From assembly GCF_021917145.1 (NCBI RefSeq), contig NC_061065.1, forward strand, positions 11,033,412-11,097,411: a stretch of DNA of 64,000 nt, given 5' to 3'. Of the stretch, positions 1 to 13,200 are shown in pieces (the stretch's first letter is position 1; the number at the start of each line of letters is the position of its first letter). The position numbers and the translations under genes were made by a program. The notes under the pieces are model-generated. The model was not told where the DNA came from and ran no database searches. It was given only the letters and a program-made list of their open reading frames with translations. This DNA comes from Hypomesus transpacificus (taxonomy: Eukaryota > Chordata > Actinopteri > Osmeriformes > Osmeridae).

Positions 1-855
1 TTTGAGCGCTAGCTTTTAAGGAACCCTGTTATCAATGTTAATTAGAAAATGAGCATGGTCGCATTGAAACTCCAGTGGATTGTGAGTAGGCAATGAGACA
101 GGGAGGGTGGTGGGCTAGTTACCCCTGATGCACAAGCCCAGGACCAGATCATCACAAAGCATCTGTCCCAAAACTGGTGGTTAAGCAGAGCTTCAACCAA
201 CTCCTGTTTAACCCAACTGGAAAAGTTGATGTGAGGAGAACTACCCCCCCCCCCCCCTCCCGCTTACTGCCTGACAGAACAATGTTTTTTCTGCAAAGAG
301 TACAATATGTTCCTGATCTTTCCCCATTCTCCCACATTCAGTGCCAAACTACCTAATGAAATGGATTGCCACTAACTCAACCAAGCCATTATGTCCTCTT
401 CATACACACACACAAACACAAAAACATAAAAACACACACACACTTTGTGTTGAAGACATTCTGAAAACTACTGTTCTACTCGACAGTATCTGTTGTGTAC
501 AGTGTCAACGCCTCGCTTCGGCGCTCATACAAACCTTTCTGGCAGTTTCATGCAGCCTTGCCAGCCACAAGAGGCTTTTCCTTGTCTCCTTCACAGTCAG
601 CATTAATATTTAGGCTTGAAAACACAGGCAGATGTCAGCTCAAGCAAATTCCCCTCATGTTACTCTGTGGCCAACCCAGTGTTTTACTGGGATTAAGGTC
701 TAATCAAGACATCCAATTTGCTGTGTCCTGACACTTGGAGACATTGTTTGGGAGATCTCTTCCAGATGGGACTACAGTGCAGTCACACATCTTCACAGAG
801 GGGCCTGATTGAGGGATATCATCATGTACAGTACAGGTATACAAGAGACAAAGGC

Positions 856-895
<40 letters not shown>

Positions 896-906
896 GCGAG
901 ACAGAC

Positions 907-981
<75 letters not shown>

Positions 982-1015
982 TAGACAGGCAGACAGACCG
1001 ACCGACCGACCGACA
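856..1015. repeat. (GACA)n microsatellite with GATA and GACC variants
   Basis: About 40 tandem 4-bp units of GACA are broken by a few GATA and GCGA variants. The right edge changes to four GACC units before the array ends. It lies in xkr6 intron 1. Confidence 0.95.
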
Positions 1016-2646
1016 CAGTCTCTTGGCATTTATTGAAATCAAAGGGCTTCCAAAAACGTTGTCAGGATTTCCTTGAGGGATGAAGATGGATCCGCCTCTT
1101 GTTCACCCAGACACTGATTCGGCTTTTTACACCGATTAAGCTGTCTGTCTCAACTCCAGGGGACTCTGGGAGGGGGGGTCTCCGTTCTCAAGGAGACTCC
1201 AGCAGCGGTGACTCACCACCAGTCAAAGCAAAAATGAAAGGGTTGGGGAAGAACCAATGACGAAAGAAGGTTTGAAGCACTGAATTCTCTGTACTTTTAG
1301 AAGACCGGAATACGAGCTGCCTGCAAAAGACAATCCCAGCTCCCTGTCTCTCTCCAACCTCCCTCTGCTCAGATTAGCAGGCAGATAAAGAACAATTGGA
1401 ACAGACGTTGTTGATAAACCTGCAAAGAACCTTACTGAAAATCAAAATAATGTCCAGTACATAGACGAGAGGCTTTGAGAAAAATATATGCTTTTTGCTC
1501 TTCTGCATATACTGTAGTTAAATACTTTTCTATCTGCAAACAAGACCATGAATTCTTAAAATATGACGGGGATTACCAGATTTTGTTCGATTCCATTCTC
1601 AGTGTGCAAACAGTGAGCTGTGTGTTCTGTTCATACAGTGCACAAGTCAGTGTTCCCAGGCTCCATGGGCCTGATCCCGTTCATCTACATAGCCCTGCTC
1701 AGAGATCTGCGTAATTATCTCTATATCCACTGTACAGACCTCCAGGCTGGAGGTTGTGAACCTTCGCTAAACTGACAACACCAGTGTATAACCTTTGACC
1801 CTTTGAGCTCTCTGGGCTGGTGGTGCCCATCCAATGAGAGCTGTCAACCGTAGGATGAAATCCCTTGAGGCTCTGTCCTGTCACAACATCCCTCTCATGA
1901 GATGTGGTTTCCTCTGGTTTACCCAGGGCACATCTCAACAGTGTTCAGTGGTTTCCTACTCTTGCCTCCTTGCCTCCTTTAACTCTAAACGCAAACAATG
2001 TCCCGCTACATTGGACTTTCGGAATGAATATGGCACTTAGTTTCCCTTGTAAATCTGCTCCCTCTTATGAGACTTCGTGACCAGTAGAGAGTTGAAGAGT
2101 AGAGAGAAGTTAACTGTTTTATGTTATTGAAACGCACCCGGCTGTCGACACCAGCTCTGGTCTCCCTCTGTCCTCTACTTCAACCAGCGTGGCCATAACT
2201 GAATAATCAATGGAGCTATACGCTGGAGTAAATAAACCCGGCCTATACGACTGCAACAATCGATATGACAGGCTTCAGGTGCAGCCTAAAAGGCTTGGCT
2301 TGACAAATGCAGAGTGTGGCATTTACAATGAGAGAAATATGAGCATGGCTTTAAAGGTGGTTAGGGGTGGGGAGTAGGGTGGTTCATTTCTCCATCTGGT
2401 TGAATGTAAAATAAGTTGTGGCAATGGTCCTGATTTTGTATACTGCTTATAATACCTTTAAATGTAATGTAAATATGTTGGATTAAATTGCCATTCTATG
2501 GCCATAAATAATTTTGGTAGGTCCAACGGATCCAGTCTTGAATTAAAGGTGATGGACTGCATCTAGCAGAGGATCCATTTGAATTATTAGACTGGGGCAG
2601 CTGTCAAATGTAAATCCCAGCTCTAAATACGTTCTAGAACGGTCAA

Positions 2647-3054
<408 letters not shown>

Positions 3055-3331
3055 TACCTTGCCTCACAAGCGCACACACACTCACACATGCGTTGTATGT
3101 GTTAAACAGCACAAAAAGAGCGATACAACAGGAACTACTGAGACCACCAAGCTTGTCTCGATGCGCAAACTAAAAAAATGCTGGTTTTACATGACCCAAC
3201 CCCCACCCCCCACAGCAACAGCCGTCATGCGTTACATTTTCCCATTAAATGTCAGCCACTGCGTCTGTCTGCACCAAAAACAACACGCTACTGAGAACCA
3301 CCGAATAAACAATAGGAGTGGGCTGATTATG

Positions 3332-3390
3332 TGAATGTGTGTGTGTGTGTCCGTGTGTCTGTGTGTGTTTGTGTGTGTGTTTGTGTTTGC
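3332..3390. repeat. (GT)n microsatellite, interrupted
   Basis: A GT-rich dinucleotide stretch interrupted by CC, CT and TT steps, in xkr6 intron 1. Confidence 0.8.
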
Positions 3391-4210
3391 ATCAACCAGC
3401 ATAATTGTTAGAGCAGTGTAGGGTCACATTTTACTACCAGTGCTTCTGCACATCACGTCAGCGATCACAAATTACGCACACGAAGGTAGACCTTAGTAGA
3501 CGGGAGTAGGAAGATGCGCACGGTCGTCGACGCATCATTTTGGGTTCTAAAAGCAAAATTTAAGACCAAAGAACCCGTCCGTGTCGCAGAGGAATCGATG
3601 ACATCATGTCTGTAAAGGGGAGGAAATGTCGTTTTTATGAGACGCGCGCGTTGCCGTGAAAACAGATGCTCGTCTAGCCGCTGTTTGCAGAGTTGAGTGT
3701 TTCATGCGGGAGGGTGAACGAAAGTTCCTGAATCCTCACATGCACTATGAACGGCTAGCCTGACGCCAGCTCCCACAGTCAAAGGCTACACCATTTACAC
3801 ACACACACACACACACATACAGCACTGGCAGTGGCGCAGAGCCCAGTGTGCAGAGACTCTCAAAATGTAGACATGCCGTCAACTGCGATGGCGCGTGTCT
3901 CAGTTCCAATTTGTTTGGGAATTGTGCAAAAGCCATTAACACTTTACCGTGAAAAGCAAACAGCAAAGAGGGATATTTGTGTAAAAAGCAGTGAGCGATA
4001 CCAGAGACACATTCAGCCAGAAAGGTTCACTTCTCTGTCGTGTGCTGCTATACCTCTCTAAACCATGTCGGCTACGCAGGGTTATACCAGGTGACAGTGA
4101 AGCAGGCGAGGAGAGTCGGGGTGAATGTGTTTAACAGGGATGGGGCGGGGGCACAACTGCGCTTGTGGTTTCAAACAGATTTTCTCTGGTGGAGATCACT
4201 GGTAAACTTA

Positions 4211-4924
<714 letters not shown>

Positions 4925-5210
4925 TCAGCGATAGTGGCGTCACAGAGGCAACCCATCATCCCTCTGTTCACGCTGCAGATGTTCTCACCTGTTTTCGGTG
5001 GGTTTGGCCACAGGTTCAGAATCAAGTAGCCTATATCCGAAAAGGGCTGGCTTTTTTACACCCGTGTAGTTATTTTTCGTCAAGCCCTCAGCGTTGTATA
5101 CTCAGTGTTGTCCTTCTCTGCGACACTCCGCCAGCTGCAAGGCTGAATGCCATGAGCAGACCATCTCTCCTCTCCTCACTCACTGTCCCACGACGACGTA
5201 ATTCACCCCT

Positions 5211-5393
<183 letters not shown>

Positions 5394-8300
5394 TACGTGA
5401 TTGCCACCTAGTGTCTTGTTTGAAGCCCCCAATATGAGTCTGCATGATGTAATGCTGTACTGCACACAGCATGCTTTTAACCCTTCACTTTTTTCACCAA
5501 CGGTTAGGCGCTACAAAGGCGTTAAAAATACGAGGCATCCGGCGTCTTTACAGTGTTGAAGTCAAGCTCAGCGGGAGCTGTCCAGTGCTGAAGTGGTGCT
5601 CGTTTTAGACAACCTTAAAGACTACGGTATAATTGGCCAGTTACAAACCTGTTTTGATGTTGGAGTCAAGGCTAGCATAGGCTACACGAAAAGTATCCAC
5701 ATTTATCTTCCCTCTCTCACACTAGCTGCTACTGTATCAACCTGCAGCAGTCACAGGAATTAATTACAAAAGCATTTCCTCCCCTAGCAATTCATAATTT
5801 GTGTCACACATGCCTGCCTTTAACGTGTTTGCAATAGCATGTCACAGACTTTATTACAGGCAACCAAACTAACTTTACGTACTTTGTAGGCCTATAAGCT
5901 CATGGAAGTAGCCTATGCAGAGCCGGCAACACTTTGTAATTTCCCGCCAAATAACATATAAGTCCAGGTAAGACCACGTAATGATAAGGCACTTCCTTGG
6001 GTATACAGAGAGCTCCCCTTAGACTCAACATGCTGAACAAACGGATGCACTGTTGCAAAGGTTTTGTGAAGAACTTGTGGAGGCTGATTTATGTGATGTT
6101 GAATGGCGTTTGATGGCTGCGAAATCGCTGAATGCGCTTATAAGTCCATAAACATTTAATGTTATTAAAATAGCGAATTTGGACTATAGGCCCTATACTT
6201 GAATAAATATGTGTAGCTTCTGCACATTGTAGGCAGCATCGGACAAATCAAGAAATCGCAGTCAGTGTCAGCTTGTGGTCCTTTTATACAAAGGTAGTGA
6301 CATTTCACATTGTCTAGATGTTTGATATAGGGAAGCAGCAGCATGCCGGCCAACTGCGGCGAGTAAGACCCATTAAATGAGGCCCGAATATGCCGAACAG
6401 CGTGGACGCATGTGCTTTACTTTACAGTCAATTTCCGTGCAGCATATGAAATGAGTTTCCTTTCAATACATGCAGGTTTTCTGGTCTCAACTGGTTGATG
6501 CTTGAGTGACCTACGACTGCACCGCTTGCTTAGATCTGATGCAGGTGTAGCCCAGTGAACTGGGAGAATTGTAACCAATTGAGAACATCGGATGGATCAC
6601 ACATATACCAAGAACAGTAGGTCCTATGCCTTTTCAGTTTAAAGCAGGCAATACCAATTTTTTTTCGGCCAAGGGGCGGCCAATCGCCAAGGGGGCTATA
6701 GCATACCGAACCAGGTAATAGGTTATAAGACAGCATGTCACCAATCTTTAAACATCCGCTCTGAACCACACATCCTTTTTTTCTTCCAACCCCTCGCACA
6801 ACATAAAACTTTGATGAAGGCAAATAGAGTAGCAGAACATTCCTTGGGCGCGCAAGGTTCATCGCCGCACACATGTAGAGTTATCTAAATAATGCAATGG
6901 AAGTAATTGGTGACAAATCCCAGAGGAGACTGCGCGCACTCAGTTTTCTCGCCAGGGGAGGCGGCTGGGTAAAAGGAACCTCTGTCTATTGCAGCGGGTG
7001 CACATGCACTGCCAGAACCTGACTCAGCCCCCAAACATTGATAACCCCACTGCCTGACACCACTTTGAGAACATAAAATATGTGACACTAACACTCAGAT
7101 GTAAAGCCCTTTACTGTAACTGTGTTGGCTTACATACAGTAGAACGCTATTTGAATAATTCGCAAAAAGAGTTCGAGAGTTCTTCCATAAGGAAGCTTAG
7201 GTGCTACACTTGGAGCTACATCTTCTATTAACCTCGAATCTCGTGTGCTCTCTTATGCGTCCTCTCCTCCATCTTCAGCGTCTCTACTGACTATCTCATA
7301 CTGACCACCGTTTTATCCTCAGAATAAGAGATGGAGGGAGGGAGCCACCTGGCGGTGAAATAACGAAATTATTAGATTATGTTATCTTTATTTACAGGAG
7401 GGGAAAGCACAAGCAGTGATTTGCTCTAAGCCTACACAAACACATAAAAGCAGTCTACATTACGCAACCAATTATATCAGTATGAAGAAGTTGAAGTGTA
7501 AACACTGATGCGTCAAAATCATTAACGGTCAATGATAATGGACCTGCTCAGATGCTCTCATAACTAAAAGTACATTCAAATAAAATCCAATATGCATTTC
7601 TGACCTTACTGTTGTAAATATTCTCGAAAAAATGTTTTGATCACAGACAACTCAATCAAAATCAGGATTCTAAAACTGTTGTCAACTGCTGATACATTTG
7701 TATCAGAAACATTACAAATTTATGATTTTTGAAGGCTTTTAGGAAAGTAAAATGTACTTGTTTGATTGATATTAGACATCCAAAACGTGTAGGCATGTGT
7801 ACAATAGGCCCGTCTGTGTGTGTGTGTGTATCCTGCTCCGTTGTCACCTATACAGTTGATCAGACAGTACACCTGAGTGAGAAGAGAAAAAGAAGACTAG
7901 AGGAACACTCAACAAATGAATCGTGCTCTCTGCTGCTGGTGTGGAGTTTCACCTGTTACTTTTGCCAATGAAGTTTCAGGGTTGTCAAGGGAATCCCATT
8001 CTCACTGAAGCAAATACAATTTCAGTAGGCTACATGTTTCTGTTCTCATAAAATAAATGATCATATCCCGGGAATACAGTTTAGGCACTAGGTCAAATAT
8101 CCTCCTGCAGCAGTTTTCCCACAACTGTCCTGAAAAGTCAGTTCCCGTTTTAGAGTAGCAGTTAGAAGAGCAACGGATTGTTTCCTCACTGACACAGCAT
8201 CCTGTTGAATAAAACATACAGCATTTTGAGAGCCATGATATTGAAGATTTGCTTTGAAAGCTCTTTTTTCCCTTACATCCCTTTCTTTACCAACGAGGTT

Positions 8301-9084
8301 AAAACGAACAGCAAGGCAACTTTTCCTAAGATAAAGGACAGTTATTTGGTTTGTAAAGCACGCTGGGGTTCCAATACAATTGACTGCTGGCATCTCCATG
8401 GTGCCTGGAGATTCACCACCCTGTATGATGTGGGCTGGCAAGGCACTGAATGTGGAGTACAGACAGCCTGCAACGGAAGCAGATATCTGGGTGATTTCTA
8501 ATTAATCATATAAAGTTGACCAACACAGACAGGCTGATGGAGGAAACAAACAAGCAGACTGCATGACTCAGCTAAGCTGGGCCATCTGTTCATCTTCGTA
8601 TCAAACGTGTCCCCCCCAATCCCCTATCTGTGTAGTTGTGGGAGTCTCTCATTCCAGGTGTGTGCCTTTATAATGCGGATTTGAGGATGAGAGGCTGGGT
8701 GGAACAGGCTTTGGAGGCACCCATGAAAGGAATGGATAATGAATACAGCCACATGAATAGGAAAATGCCTGAGTTGAAATGTTGATGGTGACATGAGCTG
8801 TTTGATGGGTTCCATCTGATTAGCTGTAGAGCTTGTAGCTCGACAATGACCTCCTTCACAGGCTTCATTTTGAGGCGTTACCTGATATATGGGTCCTGGG
8901 AGTACTTACTGTACCTCAAGTAATAATAATAATGAAAAAAAAATTGATCGTTTTTTTTTTTTTACAATGCGATATAAAATGCAGTGACCGTGTTTAAACT
9001 ACCCATACAATTTAGGAAAATTATGACCTTTATAGTATTCTTATGAATATAAAACCTCAAACGGACACCAGAGTATTCTAACAA

Positions 9085-9282
9085 TGTCTGGTATACTTCC
9101 ACAGCCTTTACTTTTTCAATTACGTTTCAAATAAAATTATAGAAAATTGCTCTATTAATGTAAAATACTTTAATCCTGCCAAATCTTAATAACTATTTCA
9201 AATTTGAGTCAAAAAACTCAATATATAATATAAAGTCTGGCCTACTTCCGCAACCTTTCAATTTTCAATAACATTTGATTGA
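9085..9282. repeat. Diverged direct repeat (two ~48-bp units)
   Basis: The units at 9085-9132 and 9233-9282 share the order TCTGG..TACTTCC.CA.CCTTT..TTTCAAT.A with roughly three quarters of bases identical by eye. The repeat family is not recognised. Confidence 0.5.
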
Positions 9283-10216
9283 AACATTTTCACACAGGCT
9301 ACATGCACACAGAACTCAAATCAAAAGAATACCCATGTTATCCAAGTAATCGATACCAAATGCGAATAATATTGCATTTCTCTGTTGAATAGGAACTAGG
9401 TAAGCCTACGTTTAAATAATAAGAAATTATCAAAAATTGTAACGTACAATTTGCAAACACAACAGCGCCCAGCTGGTCTGGCTGAGCAGAACTTATTTCT
9501 CAGCTTCGCTTGTTCCCATCGGCGTATTATTGTCTGTGCACCTCACCTTCGTTCGATCTGTCAAACAGCTGAGACTGGTATCAGGTAGTGTATTCCCTAT
9601 ATAGTTATATTCTATTCAGTTGTCTGGCGGGTTGTATCACCGTTAGGTTATTATATCAATATATTGGTTTGTTCCCATGCTTCATTATTCACATAATATC
9701 TCAAAAATCCATGAATCACGATACTCAGTCCGTTGCTTCCGTGAGCTAAGCTTTCTGAGCAAAGAAAAACTTGGCTAGCAAGCTGCAATTTTCTTTGACA
9801 AAATGTAGCCTAGCTCTATCAATATAGACGGCATTCAAAGTGCTGTTACTGACGTAGTGTTAATGTTATAGTAAGCTTAGACTGACAATCTGCCATGTTT
9901 GTCCAGTTAGCTAGCTAGGGAGGTAGACTAACGTTATCACCAGTCTTTCACATGATACTGTTTAGCCAGCTAGCTGCCTAGCTACTGTAGCTGCACTGCA
10001 GATGAATGGTGCAACTCCGGGCTAGATACGTAGCTGTGGCTTGACTAGTCCAGACAGCCTCTGGACTTCCCTGTTCGCATCCTGTTCTACGCATATCTGT
10101 ATGGTCACGTTATTAGCTATTTTAGTCAAGACCAATATTATCTTAAATAACCACCAAGTAGTAACACCTTTACAACACATCGATGCCTGATAACAGTCGT
10201 GTTTTCTCCCTTATAT

Positions 10217-10241
10217 AGATTTCCTGAACCTCATCTCTGCA
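10217..10241 (+). promoter_or_regulatory. mtmr9: Probable splice acceptor and 5' UTR preceding the mtmr9 start codon
   Basis: A TTTTCTCCCTTATATAG acceptor-like sequence ends at 10218 and is followed by 23 bp without a stop-critical feature up to the ATG. This fits an mtmr9 transcript with a non-coding exon further upstream. The upstream exon is not located. Confidence 0.5.
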
Positions 10242-13200
10242 ATGGAGTTTGCAGAACTGATCAAAACTCCTCGGGTGGACGGGGTGGTCCTTCACCGCCC
10301 CTTCCTGCCCACAGTGGAGGGGACCTTGTGTCTGACAGGGCACCACATTATCCTGTCCTCCAGACAGGACAACACAGAGGAGCTGTGGCTACTGCACTCG
10401 AACATCGACTCCATTGAGAAAAGGTATAATAGGATTAGCCCAAAATTTTTAGCAAGTTTTTAGCATGTACATAAAGTACATTTAGGTACAGTTTGGCATA
10501 AATAATTAATTTGATTGTAATTCACTGAGTGTGGCAAATAGTCTTTGGTACATAAGCAAACATTGTGCTGCATTAATATAGGATTCTGACTGTAGAGACT
10601 AGCCTTGGCAGAGTGTCATTACTTTAGGTTGGTTTCGGTGCCAGGCATCTGTGAATCCCTCTGTAACATTGCTTGTTAAAAGGGCTATACGTACGATTTG
10701 ATAACACAGCTAAGGGAGAGGTGTGTGTTTATACGAGGTGCCTTATCAAGGTCCTAGCCCACACTCTCGATCAGGGCAATAGATCCACTTGTGGCTGAGG
10801 AGTATTCATCAACCTCATTCAATGAGGTGCCAAAGTCATCTTCATAGACCTTGTTATATGATCATGTACCTCACTGTTTCAGGTTTGTAGGCTCTCTGGG
10901 GACCATAATAGTGAAGTGCAAAGACCTGAGGGTGATCCAGCTGGATGTCCCTGGGATGGAGGAGTGCCTCAACATTGCCAGCTCCATTGAGGTAACAGAG
11001 CTGTGCTCCAACTGGGTCCTCAAGTAGCAGTGTCCACCTCAAATCTCAAGGATTGGACTGGGTTCTGATTAGTGTCCATTTAGAACATGTGCAGGTAGAG
11101 TTGTAACCTGCTACCCTTACAGTGGGATGGGTATAGCTCAGTGGTCAAGCATTTGGCTGCAGATCAAAAGCAGTGCTAAATAAATACACTGTTATTATTA
11201 TAGCATATTAGTTGTAACAGAGCGTGGCTTGTCAAGGTTTTTACAAACTGTGCCCTCAGTGCACCTTCAGTTGCCTCTACTGCTGACGTAGGCTTAATAG
11301 TATCCCCTCAGTCATCAACTTCCTGCATTCTGTTAGAAGTGCTTACTCGGCAAGTGCCATATCATCATTTGATCATGTGAATCCATGTTTTTTGAAGCCC
11401 AGCCTCCCCGCGCCACATTGGAGACTGTAGGTTTTTCACAGTAAATGTTTTTGTTCCACTCTGTAACAGCAGGCGTACTCTGTCTGTGCTGACTCCCCAC
11501 AGGCTCTGTCTACGTTGGACTCTGTTTCCTTGAGGTACCCTTTCTTCTACCGGCCCATGTTTGAGGTCGTAGAGGATGGCTGGAAGTCCTTCCTGCCAGA
11601 GGACGCTTTTAAAGACCTGGAGTCAATGGTACAGCTGCTTACGCCCACTCTCAATCGTAGGATTATTATATGTTTAAATGTAGCACATCATTTGGGGCAT
11701 CCTTGTAGCTTACCGGATACGTGCAGATACCTACTGCATACTTACAGGAGCGGCCTGGGTTCAGTCATGTCATCCTTTCTCTCTCTCTCCCCTTCATTTT
11801 CTGTCCCCTTTACACTGCCTCTATGACAAATTATAAAGGCAGAAATACCCCCAAAATACATCTTTGAAAAAATTACAAGGGTCCTCACTGTGCTCACTAG
11901 TGAGTGGGCCTGTTTTCTGTGTTTGTTACAGCAGTCAAATGTTACAACCTGATAAAATAATAAGCAAAACCGAACAGGGGTTACATAGGTATCCGGTTTG
12001 TCAAATTCAAGAAATGAAAGATAAAAGGACGTCTCAAACATCTCAGTTGATCAAGAAAAGTTGTCTTTCCCTATCTACTCTTGACCTTCTCATCTTATCT
12101 TACTCTACTCATCCCCCCCCCTCTCTCTTTCTCTCTCTTTACTTTTCACTCCTTCCTCCCATGTCTCTTTACTTCTCTTTTCCGGTATACTCCTCCCTTC
12201 CCTCTCTCTGTTCCACCTTACCCTCCCAGACAGATGAGTGGAGACTGAGTGAGGTCAACAAGGATTTCAGGACGTGCCCCTCCTACCCTCCTCTGGTCGC
12301 CGTGCCCAAAGACATAGATGACGACACCCTGAGGAAGGTGGCCACCTTCCGCCATGGAGGACGCTTCCCTGTCCTCAGCTACTACCACAAGAAGAATGGC
12401 ATGGTGAGGGACACAGCATCATGGGAAATGGTGTTCCCACATGACATACATTTTTTACCTCACCGTACACATCCATGAATGTCTCTTCTGTGTATCTCTT
12501 CCTCTCCTTCACAATCTCTCCATCTCAATTGTATTTCTTCTCTCTCCCTCCCCATGTGTCTTCTCTCTGCCTCCCTCTCTGCCTCCCTCTCTTCCTCCCT
12601 CTCTTCTCTCTCTCTTTCTCTCTTGCTCCCTCTCTCTCTACACCCAGGTTATGATGAGGTCGGGCCAGCCCCTGACGGGCACCAACGGGCGTCGCTGCAA
12701 GGAGGATGAGAAGCTTATCAATGCCACGCTGAGGGCGGGCAAGCGTGGCTACATCATCGACACTCGCACCATCAATGTGGCGCAGCAGGCCAAGGCACGT
12801 GGGGGCGGGTTTGAGTCTGAGGCCAACTACCCCCAATGGCGGAGGATCCACAAGGCCATAGAGAGGTAGGGGGGTTAGTTGAACTACATCAGCTTAGAGG
12901 TTGTCAAACTATTCATTAGTGTGGTAGAAGCCTGAAACCGCCTCCCACATTAGGTACATTGTTATGTATTAGTCCGGGCACAAAATGGTCTCCTGGAGCT
13001 CATATTCATGTGTACTCTAGTAGTAGAGTACCATCTGAGTGATCTCTGGGTGGAAACGGCACTGTTCAAGCAGCTGAAGTAACAACAAGGTGGAAACTCT
13101 CTCTGTCAGGTCCAGCGTCCTGCAAGAGAGCCTGATCAAGCTGGTGGAGGCCTGCAACGACCAGTCCCACAGCATGGACCGCTGGCTCAGTAAGCTGGAG

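Noticed and set aside
704..1042. Cys/Leu/Ser-repeat and Thr/Asp/Arg/Gln-repeat frames
   Set aside because: Products of the GACA array in all frames, not genes.
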